Assembly: GCA_021776515.1 (NCBI GenBank)
Contig: JAJFFS010000005.1
Span: forward strand, 1 to 64,000
From: Robiginitomaculum sp.
Lineage (GTDB): Bacteria; Pseudomonadota; Alphaproteobacteria; Caulobacterales; Maricaulaceae
Reading direction: 5' to 3'
DNA: 64,000 nt
The notes beneath the pieces were generated by a model. It saw only the letters and a program-made list of their open reading frames with translations, had not been told where the DNA came from and did no database searches. A program made the translations under genes and the position numbers. Shown in pieces: positions 1 to 7,787 of the stretch (within the stretch, counting starts at the first letter, position 1; each line of letters begins with the position of its first letter).

Positions 1-284
1 TTTCACCAACACCTTCTGGTACGCCGGGCATTCAAACCGGCCCTGTTGTGGCACAGATTGATCCCAAGGCACAGGTTTCACCAACACCTTCTGGCACGCC
101 GGGCGTTCAAACCGGCCCTGTTGTGGCGCAGATTGATCCCAAGGCGCAGGTTTCACCAACACCTTCTGGTACGCCGGGCGTTCAAACCGGCCCTGTTGTG
201 GCGCAGATTGATCCCAAGGCGCAGGTTTCACCAACACCTTCTGGTACGCCGGGTGTGCAAACCGGCCCTGTTGTGGCGCAGATT
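1..284 (+). repeat. 75-bp tandem repeat inside fliK (at least 3.7 copies)
   Basis: Copies start at 1, 76, 151 and 226, each exactly 75 bp, and the last breaks off near 284. They differ at only a few positions (for example gcacag versus gcgcag, ggt versus ggc). The period keeps the frame and encodes a Pro/Thr/Gly-rich 25-residue unit containing AQIDPKAQV and SPTPSGTPG. The array may extend left of the window. Confidence 0.95.
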
Positions 285-1166
285 TCACCAGAAATTTCAA
301 GTATAGTGCGCTCCTTTAATGCGTCTCCTGGTTTGGTAGAGCCTGTCTCTCGTTTGCGCAGCACAGGTGAAAAGGTTGCCAGCAAACCATCAAGCGTTTC
401 CGGGTCCATTAAAGCCGCGGTCAATCCATCAACATTAACAGCTAATCAGGCAGGCGCTGTTCCAGCAAACTCATTGTTAAATGGTGCCAGTGCAGTCTTG
501 GCACAAGCCATGATGACGTCCTCATCAAACTTTTCGGGATTTGAAAAAAGTGGTTCTGCGTTGAAAGTTGCAGAGCCCTTCGGCATCAGCAGTGGTGAAA
601 CCGGGTTAGATGTTCGCGCTGGCATGCAAGGTATAGAGCAGGGGCAGTCTGCCAGACCGTTGCAGGGGCTGGATAGTCTGACGCCAAAAGCAACATTGGC
701 GGCGCACCATAATGTGCCACGTCTGGATCAGGCAAATCTCGCCGGATTTGCAGCTACATTGGCACAACGTGCGCAGGGCGGTGGTACCAGGTTTGAGATA
801 CGCCTCGACCCGGCGGAATTGGGCAAGGTCCAGGTTCGCCTTGAGGTTAGCGCTGACAACCGGGTGGAAGCCATCGTGAGCACCCAACGCCCTGAAGTGC
901 TCGCTGACTTGCAAAAAGGTGCAGATTCCTTGCGCCGGGCTTTGGTTGATGCGGGTTTTGAACTTGATTCAGACAGCCTGAATTTTTCGCTTGAGCACGG
1001 TAATGATGGTGCCAGTGCCGAGCAGGATTTGGCCCCGGGATATAGTGTAAGTGAAGCAATAGCGCTGGAAGATGCGGCGGAGCCGATGCAAGCGCCAGTT
1101 ACTGAAATTGAGCAAGCATACGGGATGAGACGAATGTTCACAGAACGCGTTGACGTAAAGGTATAA
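3..1166 (+). CDS. fliK: Flagellar hook-length control protein FliK (5' end cut by window)
   Basis: The frame is open from the first bases of the window, so this is the C-terminal part of a longer protein; the GTG at 48 offered by the ORF track lies inside a repeat and is not a credible start. The N-terminal visible part is a run of 25-residue repeats, followed by a Ser/Ala-rich linker. Residues about 225-320 (numbered from the GTG at 48) form the conserved FliK C-terminal domain, with the family signature RFEIRLDPAELGKVQVRLEV. FliK is the secreted ruler that sets hook length and switches the export gate from hook to filament substrates through FlhB. It is followed 10 bp later by flgD and then flgE, the usual hook-assembly order. 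Function is firm; the length of the missing N-terminus is unknown. Confidence 0.93.
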   Translation, partial: SPTPSGTPGIQTGPVVAQIDPKAQVSPTPSGTPGVQTGPVVAQIDPKAQVSPTPSGTPGVQTGPVVAQIDPKAQVSPTPSGTPGVQTGPVVAQISPEISSIVRSFNASPGLVEPVSRLRSTGEKVASKPSSVSGSIKAAVNPSTLTANQAGAVPANSLLNGASAVLAQAMMTSSSNFSGFEKSGSALKVAEPFGISSGETGLDVRAGMQGIEQGQSARPLQGLDSLTPKATLAAHHNVPRLDQANLAGFAATLAQRAQGGGTRFEIRLDPAELGKVQVRLEVSADNRVEAIVSTQRPEVLADLQKGADSLRRALVDAGFELDSDSLNFSLEHGNDGASAEQDLAPGYSVSEAIALEDAAEPMQAPVTEIEQAYGMRRMFTERVDVKV

Positions 1167-1176
1167 GGGAAAAGAA

Positions 1177-1851
1177 ATGCCAGCATTAAATGGACTTGGA
1201 CTAAACCTTGCTGCCTCAAACACACAGGCTGACGGTGTCTCTCTTGCCGATGATTTTGATACGTTTCTTGTATTGCTAACGGAGCAGTTAAAAAATCAGG
1301 ATCCACTTAGTCCACTGGATTCAAATGAGTTTGTTGGACAATTGGTGCAGTTTTCAGGGGTTGAACAACAGATCAATCAGAACCGTAATCTGGAATCCCT
1401 CATTAGCCTCAATGCAATTAACTCTGCCACGTCTGCCGTTGGATTTATCGGCAAGGAGGTTGATGTCCTTGGCCCAACGACTGATCTTGTTAATGGAAGT
1501 GCCCGTTGGACATACGCCAGTGCAAATGGGGCCACAGCGGTTAGCATTCTTGTCAAGGATGCAAATGGCAAAATTGTTTTTCAGACCGAAGGCGACACGG
1601 GCTCAGGTGATCATAGTTTCAACTGGGACGGTCGAGATAATATTGGTACGTTACTGGCGGATGGTTCTTACGACCTTGAGGTCAGTGCACTGGATGCAAA
1701 TGGCAATTTATTATCCACGTCTGTTTCTACCAGTCATGTTGTTACCGGCGCAGACTTCTCAGGGCTGGAGCCTGCATTGCTCGTAGGTGATAACCGTATC
1801 TCTTTCGCCAACATTCTTGCTGTACGTGACAGGAGTGCAGCCAATACCTAA
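1177..1851 (+). CDS. flgD: Flagellar hook capping protein FlgD
   Basis: 224 residues, normal for FlgD. It is the scaffold at the tip of the growing hook that guides FlgE polymerisation and is later replaced by hook-filament junction proteins. The N-terminal region carries the conserved FlgD signature (FDTFLVLLTEQLKNQDPLSP, then NEFVGQLVQFSGVEQQ). The C-terminal half has the FlgD Ig-like/Tudor fold pattern with FNWDGRDNIGTLLADG. The ATG has a purine-rich ribosome site (aagggaaaagaa). It sits between fliK and flgE and is probably cotranscribed with them. Confidence 0.95.
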   Translation: MPALNGLGLNLAASNTQADGVSLADDFDTFLVLLTEQLKNQDPLSPLDSNEFVGQLVQFSGVEQQINQNRNLESLISLNAINSATSAVGFIGKEVDVLGPTTDLVNGSARWTYASANGATAVSILVKDANGKIVFQTEGDTGSGDHSFNWDGRDNIGTLLADGSYDLEVSALDANGNLLSTSVSTSHVVTGADFSGLEPALLVGDNRISFANILAVRDRSAANT

Positions 1852-1931
1852 CACGACAGGGTCCAGAATGGTGGCCCTCATACTGAAGCAGAAGCTCCTC
1901 ACAATAGACATTAAAAAAATAGGAGCCAAAA

Positions 1932-3314
1932 ATGTCACTTTATTCAGCACTAACTATAGGGGTTGCAGGGCTGCGTGCTAATTCATCGGCGCTCAGCGGC
2001 ATTTCCAATAATATCGCCAATGTTAACACCATTGGTTACAAACGCACACGGACGGATTTTTCTTCATTGGTTACATCGGCAAATGTCAGTGCACTTGATG
2101 CCGGTGCCGGTGTCAGGGCGGGTGCGCAACGTCTGATTTCAGAACAAGGACAGTTGCAGTCTTCTGGATCAACCACTGACCTGGGCATTGCCGGATCAGG
2201 TTTCTTTGTTGTGGGTACAGCTGTTCAAAACGGCGCCCCTGAAGATGCGTTGCGCTTTACACGTGCGGGTGGATTTGCCCCGGATGAGCAAGGCTTCTTA
2301 CGAAACGCTGCCGGTTATTATTTGCGAGGCTGGGCAGCTTTGCCCACGGGTGGTTTCGCCACCAATGCTTCAGATGCGACTACGCTTTCCACCGTTAACA
2401 TTGCTTCGATCAGCGGTTCAGCACAAGCTAGCAGTTCTGTACAATTTAATGGTAATCTTCAGGCTAGTCAGGTTGTTTCTGCGGCAGAAGCAACTTATGC
2501 GGCCAATACGTCAACCAATAATATGGCATCAGGTGCGGTTACGCCGGACTTTGTACGTACAGTTCAGGTGTTTGATAGTCAGGGCGGTGTTCGCAATGTC
2601 AATCTTGCCTTCCTGAAAAGCAGCGCAGCGGCGAACACCTGGCATGTCGAAGTTTATGCTTCCCCCGCCAGTGATGTGGCCATTGGTGCGCCATTGGTTG
2701 ATGGCCAACTTGCCACAGGCAATGTCGTTTTTGATGCAAATGGTCAATTTGATGCCGCCTCCTCTATGCCTCTTAATCTGGCTATTGGTGGATCATCAGC
2801 GGGAGCACCTGCCGCTGGTGCGTTTAATTGGGCTCCCGGTTTGGGGATTGCTGCACAGAACATTGATATAGGTTTTGGCACTGCGGGCGCATCTGGGGGG
2901 CTGACCCAGTTTGATTCCAGCTCAGTACTGGACTCATCCATTGTCGATGGGGCCATATTTGGCAGTTTAACCGGCGTTGATGTAGATTCTGAAGGTTTTG
3001 TGACAGCCAGTTTTTCAAACGGGGTAACACAAAAAATTTATCAGGTTCCTCTGGCTACTTTCATCAATCCTAACGGATTGAGTGCGGAAGATGGAGATGC
3101 CTTCAGTTTGGCTCAGAACTCAGGGTCACTAAACCTTAAGGCTGCCTCGAACGGGGTTGGAAAAATTTCTTCACGCACGCTTGAAGGCTCCAACGTGGAT
3201 CTGGCCGAAGAGTTTACCAATTTGATTACGGTACAACGGGCATATTCCGCATCATCCAAAATCATCACAACGGCTGATGAAATGCTCGATGAGCTTATCA
3301 GGATCAAACGATAA
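1932..3314 (+). CDS. flgE: Flagellar hook protein FlgE
   Basis: 460 residues. It is the structural subunit of the hook, the universal joint between rod and filament, exported by the flagellar type III system. The N-terminus shows the rod/hook signature (SGISNNIANVNTIGYKRTRT). The C-terminus shows the matching FlgE/FlgG helix (NVDLAEEFTNLITVQRAYSA, then ADEMLDELIRIKR). The middle is Ala/Ser/Gly-rich, as expected for the surface-exposed hook domains. The start is preceded by ataggagccaaaa, a good ribosome site. A strong terminator-like hairpin follows the stop, which ends the fliK-flgD-flgE unit. Confidence 0.95.
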   Translation: MSLYSALTIGVAGLRANSSALSGISNNIANVNTIGYKRTRTDFSSLVTSANVSALDAGAGVRAGAQRLISEQGQLQSSGSTTDLGIAGSGFFVVGTAVQNGAPEDALRFTRAGGFAPDEQGFLRNAAGYYLRGWAALPTGGFATNASDATTLSTVNIASISGSAQASSSVQFNGNLQASQVVSAAEATYAANTSTNNMASGAVTPDFVRTVQVFDSQGGVRNVNLAFLKSSAAANTWHVEVYASPASDVAIGAPLVDGQLATGNVVFDANGQFDAASSMPLNLAIGGSSAGAPAAGAFNWAPGLGIAAQNIDIGFGTAGASGGLTQFDSSSVLDSSIVDGAIFGSLTGVDVDSEGFVTASFSNGVTQKIYQVPLATFINPNGLSAEDGDAFSLAQNSGSLNLKAASNGVGKISSRTLEGSNVDLAEEFTNLITVQRAYSASSKIITTADEMLDELIRIKR

Positions 3315-3321
3315 TTTAACC

Positions 3322-3356
3322 ATCCCCTCCAGCTCTCTGTTGGAGGGGATTTAATT
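3322..3356 (+). terminator. Rho-independent terminator after flgE
   Basis: A perfect 10-bp stem (atcccctcca / tggaggggat) around a 9-nt loop is followed by ttaatt, directly after the flgE stop. Confidence 0.8.
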
Positions 3357-3417
3357 AAAATTGCATGTAATTTTTTTGGGAGGAATTCACCAGCTTTATT
3401 TGCCGGATATTTAAGTT

Positions 3418-3441
3418 CTCTGGTTAAGGTCACAACCAGAG
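3418..3441. promoter_or_regulatory. Inverted repeat upstream of sciP
   Basis: ctctggtt and aaccagag form an 8-bp perfect inverted repeat with an 8-nt spacer, 22 bp before the first candidate sciP start. It could be an operator or a leader hairpin. Two TTAAG elements overlap it, but their spacing (N8) does not match the CtrA box. Confidence 0.4.
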
Positions 3442-3463
3442 ACAGAGAATGTCCGCTTAAAAG

Positions 3464-3751
3464 ATGGGAACGGGTGATATGGGTTACGCAAGAAAAGCAC
3501 GAGAAACACTGGTTATTGGGCCCGATGGCAGTCCACTGACTTTAGCAGATTTGCCCAGGCCAGAAACACGGCGCTGGGTCATACGGCGAAAAGCAGAAGT
3601 AGTGGCGGCCGTTCGCGGCGGGCTATTAACGCTGGAGGATGCCTGTAATCGTTATCGGCTTACGGTGGAGGAATTTTTAGGGTGGCAACAAATGATTGAC
3701 CGTCATGGTCTTGCCGGTTTGCGCACGACCAAGGTTCAGCAATACCGTTAG
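3464..3751 (+). CDS. sciP: CtrA inhibitor SciP (DUF1153 family)
   Basis: 95 residues of the DUF1153/SciP family. In Caulobacter SciP binds CtrA at its promoters in G1 and blocks recruitment of RNA polymerase. The sequence has the family core (VIGPDGSPLTLADLPRPETR, RRKAEVVAAVRGGLLTLEDA) and a Trp-containing helix (EEFLGWQQ), a short helix-turn-helix-like fold. The ATG at 3479 (giving MGYARKARETL) is a serious alternative start, because it is preceded by gggaacgggtgat and family members usually begin close to that point. The gene stands alone between the flgE terminator and its own terminator. Its position beside flagellar genes and 10 kb from ctrA fits a role in cell-cycle control of motility. 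Confidence 0.9.
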   Translation: MGTGDMGYARKARETLVIGPDGSPLTLADLPRPETRRWVIRRKAEVVAAVRGGLLTLEDACNRYRLTVEEFLGWQQMIDRHGLAGLRTTKVQQYR

Positions 3752-3832
3752 GCCATAGATTGATAAACCATGATATAATGATATGGGTCAATTTGCTCCC
3801 ATAGCAGGCGCAAATCCTAATCAAATCTGAAC

Positions 3833-3868
3833 AAAAGAGCCGGTTGTTTACCATCCGGCTCTTTTTTT
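3833..3868 (+). terminator. Rho-independent terminator after sciP
   Basis: The arms aaaagagccgg and ccggctctttt form an 11-bp stem with an 11-nt loop, followed by a run of T. It lies about 80 bp after the sciP stop and separates sciP from the fliF operon. Confidence 0.85.
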
Positions 3869-3898
3869 ATGCTTTTTCAGGGCATTGTGTCGGTTTTA

Positions 3899-3913
3899 TT
3901 AAGTATACGTTTA
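3899..3913 (+). promoter_or_regulatory. Candidate CtrA box upstream of fliF
   Basis: TTAA-GTATACG-TTTA matches the CtrA consensus TTAA-N7-TTAA with one mismatch. It lies 63 bp before the fliF GTG. Caulobacter CtrA directly activates early flagellar operons; binding here is inferred. Confidence 0.55.
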
Positions 3914-3976
3914 CGACGTGATGGGAAATTCCTGCCTAGTGAAGTGCACGAATGTGCTTAGCAAGGTGGGAAATAA

Positions 3977-5644
3977 GTGAATAGTCTTCTCAATACGCTT
4001 AACCAGTTTGGCCCCATGCGGTTGATAATCATCTTAGGTGTTACCATCGGCGCCACAGTGGCGCTGATGACAATGGCATTAAATATTGGTTCGGCTGAAA
4101 AGACGCTTTTGTATTCCGGGCTCGACCTTAAAGAAGCCGCAGAGATCGGTGCACGCCTTGACCAAATGGGTGTCGCCTACTCAGTAGGTGCCGGTGGGTC
4201 TACTATTATGGTGCCGCGCAAAAAGGTAGATACAGTGCGCATGGCCCTTGCCGGGGAAAACCTGCCGAGCTCTGGCTCTATGGGGTATGAAATATTCGAT
4301 AAAACCGGGGCCATGGGGCAAACCAGTTTTGCGCAAAATACCGCCATGTTGCGCGCCATGCAGGGCGAACTGGAACGTACCATTACCACGCTTGATGGGG
4401 TTAGTGCGGCACGGGTGCTTCTGGTCATGCCAACGCGCGGCCTGTTTGAGCGTGAGACACAGCAGGCCAAGGCATCCGTAATTGTACGTTTGCAAGCCAA
4501 TATTATAGGCGTTACGCAAACTCAGGCCATTCGTCAGCTCGTGGCCAGTGCCGTACCAGGGCTTAAGGCCGGGGCGGTAACGGTGGCCGATGAGTCGGGT
4601 CGGGTACTTGCTCGTCAGGATGATGGCGACGGTAGCAGCGAAATTGCAGCCGGGCAGCGGGCGGGTACCGAAGCTGCCTTGGCAAAAAAAATAACCACCA
4701 TGTTGAGTTCTATCTCTGGCCCAGGTGGTGTGCAGGTTCAGGTTAGCGCTGAACTTGATATGAAACGGACAACGGAGCAGTCAACCATTTTCGATCCGGA
4801 TAACCGGGTGGTTATCTCTAGTGATACAAGTGAAGAAAGTTCTGATGAATCCGAAGCGAAAACAGAAGGTGGCGTCAGTGTTGGGGCCAATGTTCCCGGT
4901 ACTGCTGCAAACACAGAAGCATCGCCAAAATCCAATGCTGCCAGTTCTCGAACCAGTGAAATTCTTAATTTTGGTAACTCAAAAACTGAACGAACTATCG
5001 TTTACCAGGCAGGAAACATCCTCCGCCTTTCAGTGGCAGTCCTTGTTGATGGTACGCTGATTGTGGATGACCAAGGCGCTGAAACCTACACGCCACGTAC
5101 GCCTGCGCAAATGAGCGAAATTGAAGCCTTGGTCAAAACCGCCATTGGTTTTGATGAAACGCGTGGAGATACGGTTACAGTTTCAAATGTACAGTTTTCC
5201 AGACCGGCACCTATTGGTGAAGTTGCCAAACCGGGCATGTTCTCCTTTGATAAGAATGACATTATGCGCACAGTTGAATTGCTTATATTGGCCATTGTTT
5301 CCATCGCCATGATGATTTTTATCATCAAACCCCTTGTCGGCGGTATTGCTGGTGGCGGCACGGTAGGTGGACCAATGTTGGCCAGTGCAGGTGCAGGCGC
5401 CACTCCAGCACTTACGGGTCCCGCCGATACAACAGCCCCCCCGATCCCTGCCGGTGGCCTGGCAAGCAATTCGATGGGCGCATTAGCCGCACCGCAAGGC
5501 GCTTCAGATATGGACAGTGGCATTGATGTCGCCAGAATTCAGGGTCAGGTGAAAACATCATCGATTAACAAGGTATCAGAGATCGTAGACTCAAATCCGG
5601 AAGAAACTATTTCGGTTCTACGCTCCTGGTTGCACGAGGCATAA
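3977..5644 (+). CDS. fliF: Flagellar MS-ring protein FliF
   Basis: 555 residues, typical length. FliF forms the MS ring in the inner membrane, the base on which the C ring (FliG) and export gate assemble. Visible parts are an N-terminal membrane helix (residues about 14-35), the YscJ/FliF ring-building domain (EKTLLYSGLDLKEAAEIGAR), the FliF C-terminal domain, a second membrane helix (about 433-452) and a cytoplasmic FliG-binding tail ending NPEETISVLRSWLHEA. The start is GTG, after ggtgggaaataa. It is first in the fliF-fliG-fliH-fliN-flbD row, the same order as in Caulobacter, with only 3 bp to fliG. Confidence 0.96.
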   Translation: MNSLLNTLNQFGPMRLIIILGVTIGATVALMTMALNIGSAEKTLLYSGLDLKEAAEIGARLDQMGVAYSVGAGGSTIMVPRKKVDTVRMALAGENLPSSGSMGYEIFDKTGAMGQTSFAQNTAMLRAMQGELERTITTLDGVSAARVLLVMPTRGLFERETQQAKASVIVRLQANIIGVTQTQAIRQLVASAVPGLKAGAVTVADESGRVLARQDDGDGSSEIAAGQRAGTEAALAKKITTMLSSISGPGGVQVQVSAELDMKRTTEQSTIFDPDNRVVISSDTSEESSDESEAKTEGGVSVGANVPGTAANTEASPKSNAASSRTSEILNFGNSKTERTIVYQAGNILRLSVAVLVDGTLIVDDQGAETYTPRTPAQMSEIEALVKTAIGFDETRGDTVTVSNVQFSRPAPIGEVAKPGMFSFDKNDIMRTVELLILAIVSIAMMIFIIKPLVGGIAGGGTVGGPMLASAGAGATPALTGPADTTAPPIPAGGLASNSMGALAAPQGASDMDSGIDVARIQGQVKTSSINKVSEIVDSNPEETISVLRSWLHEA

Positions 5645-5647
5645 TCC

Positions 5648-6682
5648 ATGACACGACCTGCACAGAAAAGCCCTATTATTGACGATGTAACCCGCCTGAG
5701 CGGTGCTGATAAGGCTGCGATAATATTGCTTGCTCTGGGTGAAGATCATCACAAACTTTGGGAACTGATGGATGATGAGGAAATTAAGGAAATTTCTCAG
5801 GCTATGTCCAATTTAGGTAATGTTACAGCCTCAGCCGTGGAAAAACTGATTGTGGATTTTGTCGGCCAGATGTCCAACACCGGCTCATTGATGGGGTCTT
5901 ATGACGCGACCCAGCGCCTTCTCAATAAATTTATGTCTGAGGACAAAGTCGAAGGCGTTATGGAGGAAATCCGTGGTCCGGCCGGGCGTACCATGTGGGA
6001 TAAACTGGGTAATGTGAATGAAGGCGTTCTGGCCAATTATCTGAAAAATGAATACCCGCAAACTGTCGCTGTAGTTTTGTCCAAAGTTAAATCTGATCAC
6101 GCGTCTCGGGTGCTGAGCGCTCTGCCAGAAGAATTTTCACTGGAGGTGGTAATGCGCATGTTGCGTATGGAGCCTGTTCAAAAAGAAATAATGGATGAGA
6201 TCGAGGCCACATTGCGGCGTGAATTCATGTCCAATCTGGCAAGAACCAACAAGCGCGACAGCCATGAAATGATGGCCGATATTTTTAATAATTTTGATCG
6301 TCAGACAGAAAACCGTTTCCTGGCGGCGCTGGAAGAACGAAACCGGGATGCATCCGAACGTATTCGTTCGCTTATGTTTGTATACGAGGATTTGCAAAAG
6401 CTGGATCCAGGGGGTGCACAAACACTGCTACGCGTCGTTGATAAAGAACAACTGGGTCTGGCGATGAAGGGGGCATCTGAGGCGCTTCGTGATCTCTTTT
6501 TCTCTAACATGTCGGAACGTGCGGCAAAAATATTACGTGAAGATATGGAGGCCATGGGGCCAGTGCGTCTCAAGGATGTTGAGGGTGCGCAACAGTTAAT
6601 GGTTAACCTGGCCAAGGACCTCGCCGCAAAGGGTGAGATATTGTTGGCAGATGGTGGTTCTGAAGATGAGTTGATTTATTAA
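5648..6682 (+). CDS. fliG: Flagellar motor switch protein FliG
   Basis: 344 residues. FliG couples the MS ring to the rotor and interacts with the stator to generate torque. The N-terminal FliF-binding domain begins near [17 protein letters not shown]. The middle domain carries the EHPQ-like region as [14 protein letters not shown]. The C-terminal domain contains the charged torque helix ([20 protein letters not shown]). It starts 3 bp after fliF and is followed 1 bp later by fliH, so translation is likely coupled. Confidence 0.97.
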   Translation: MTRPAQKSPIIDDVTRLSGADKAAIILLALGEDHHKLWELMDDEEIKEISQAMSNLGNVTASAVEKLIVDFVGQMSNTGSLMGSYDATQRLLNKFMSEDKVEGVMEEIRGPAGRTMWDKLGNVNEGVLANYLKNEYPQTVAVVLSKVKSDHASRVLSALPEEFSLEVVMRMLRMEPVQKEIMDEIEATLRREFMSNLARTNKRDSHEMMADIFNNFDRQTENRFLAALEERNRDASERIRSLMFVYEDLQKLDPGGAQTLLRVVDKEQLGLAMKGASEALRDLFFSNMSERAAKILREDMEAMGPVRLKDVEGAQQLMVNLAKDLAAKGEILLADGGSEDELIY

Positions 6683-6683
6683 A

Positions 6684-7355
6684 ATGAGTACAGATTCAGC
6701 AACTAAATATACGTTTGACACAGAATTTTCCACTGACGGGAGAATTTTGCGCGATGGGGAAAAGCACCGGATACATTTCACTCGTGAGGAAATGAAAATA
6801 GAACGTGACAAGGCCTTTGAAAAAGGACAACAGGCAGCGCTGGTCAAGGCAGAGGAACAATCAGCAATCAGCTTGAAGGTGCTTTCAGAGAAAAGCATAC
6901 ACATAATTTCGACTTTGAAAAACCACAGTAATGAATATAGGGCCCAAGCGATTGATCTGGTGCTGCTTGCCGCGCGAAAAATTGCTGGCGCGGCACTGGA
7001 GCGTTACCCGGAAGAACAGATACAAGGCGTGGTTGGTGATGTGCTCAAGGATTTGCGTGATGTACCACGGCTGATCATTACTTGCCCGGCCGAGATTACA
7101 GATGCTGCAAGAGAGAACTTGCATGAACTGGCCAAAAATAATGATTTTGAGGGCACGTTGATTATTCGATGCGCAGAAGATGCGCAACCTGGTGACATTC
7201 AGTTGGAGTGGGCCCAGGGCGAAGTCAGTGTCAACACTGCAGACGTTGCTGAGCGGGTTGAAAATACTGTGCGGCATTGGCTGGCTGCAACCGAAGCACA
7301 AGAAGAACGGCATAATATTTCCGCCACCGAGCGCGGCACCGAGAAGGGAAACTAG
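6684..7355 (+). CDS. fliH: FliH/FlbE-like flagellar export ATPase regulator
   Basis: 223 residues. By position (between fliG and fliN, like flbE in Caulobacter) and by composition it is the FliH-type protein that holds the FliI ATPase at the export gate and C ring. The N-terminus is charged and helical (EEMKIERDKAFEKGQQAAL). A central helix (AIDLVLLAARKIAGAALERY) resembles the FliH/YscL core. The C-terminal half (RLIITCPAEITDAARENL, then GDIQLEWAQGEVSVN) matches the FliH/V-ATPase subunit E-like domain. Sequence similarity in this family is low, so order carries much of the weight. Confidence 0.8.
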   Translation: MSTDSATKYTFDTEFSTDGRILRDGEKHRIHFTREEMKIERDKAFEKGQQAALVKAEEQSAISLKVLSEKSIHIISTLKNHSNEYRAQAIDLVLLAARKIAGAALERYPEEQIQGVVGDVLKDLRDVPRLIITCPAEITDAARENLHELAKNNDFEGTLIIRCAEDAQPGDIQLEWAQGEVSVNTADVAERVENTVRHWLAATEAQEERHNISATERGTEKGN

Positions 7356-7358
7356 CCC

Positions 7359-7757
7359 ATGTCTGATATTGAATCTGATCTCGATTTAGAAGCTTTTGAT
7401 AAGCCCGGGGAAACGCCTGCGGACGAAGTTCCGCCCGATATGCCCCCCGAGACCCCTCCCGATACCCCTCCTGCGACGGTTGCTGAGGATAAGGAGCCCA
7501 AAACCGCTATTGATCTTGCGCCGGTTTATGATGTTCCCGTGCGAATATCTGCAGTACTTGGGAAGACAAAAATCAATGTAAATGACCTGCTTGCCCTGGG
7601 CCGTGGTTCGGTTTTGGAGTTGGACAGAAAAGTGGGTGAAGCTATTGATATTTATGTCAATAACAGATTGGTCGCTAGAGGCGAGGTGGTGATTGTTGAT
7701 GACCAGCTTGGTGTCACAATGACGGAAATTATTAAAGAGGATGGTAGTGGCACCTGA
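7359..7757 (+). CDS. fliN: Flagellar motor switch protein FliN
   Basis: 132 residues. FliN forms the lower C ring and, with FliM, receives CheY-P signals and docks FliH. The C-terminal ~75 residues are the SpoA domain (VPVRISAVLGKTKINVNDLL, then LDRKVGEAIDIYVNNRLVAR and EVVIVDDQLGVTMTEII). The N-terminal ~45 residues are acidic and Pro-rich (MPPETPPDTPPAT), a common unstructured extension. fliM is not in this window. flbD follows 30 bp later. Confidence 0.95.
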   Translation: MSDIESDLDLEAFDKPGETPADEVPPDMPPETPPDTPPATVAEDKEPKTAIDLAPVYDVPVRISAVLGKTKINVNDLLALGRGSVLELDRKVGEAIDIYVNNRLVARGEVVIVDDQLGVTMTEIIKEDGSGT

Positions 7758-7787
7758 TCGGGTGCACTGGCAATATAGGAGGATAAT

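Noticed and set aside
1-284. CRISPR-like periodic repeats
   Set aside because: Repeats are adjacent without spacers, in frame and coding; no cas genes.
46-306. ORF of 86 aa with RRFHQHLL-type repeats
   Set aside because: It is the shifted-frame shadow of the 75-bp repeat in fliK; the fliK frame is continuous and carries the FliK C-terminal domain.
3414-3430. CtrA box before sciP (ttaag...ttaag)
   Set aside because: The half sites are separated by 9 rather than 7 bases when written as TTAA, so the phase is wrong.
3920-3945. Sigma-54 promoter (tgggaaattcctgcc) before fliF
   Set aside because: The GG-GC spacing is one base short of the strict -24/-12 rule; a CtrA-type promoter fits better for an early flagellar operon.
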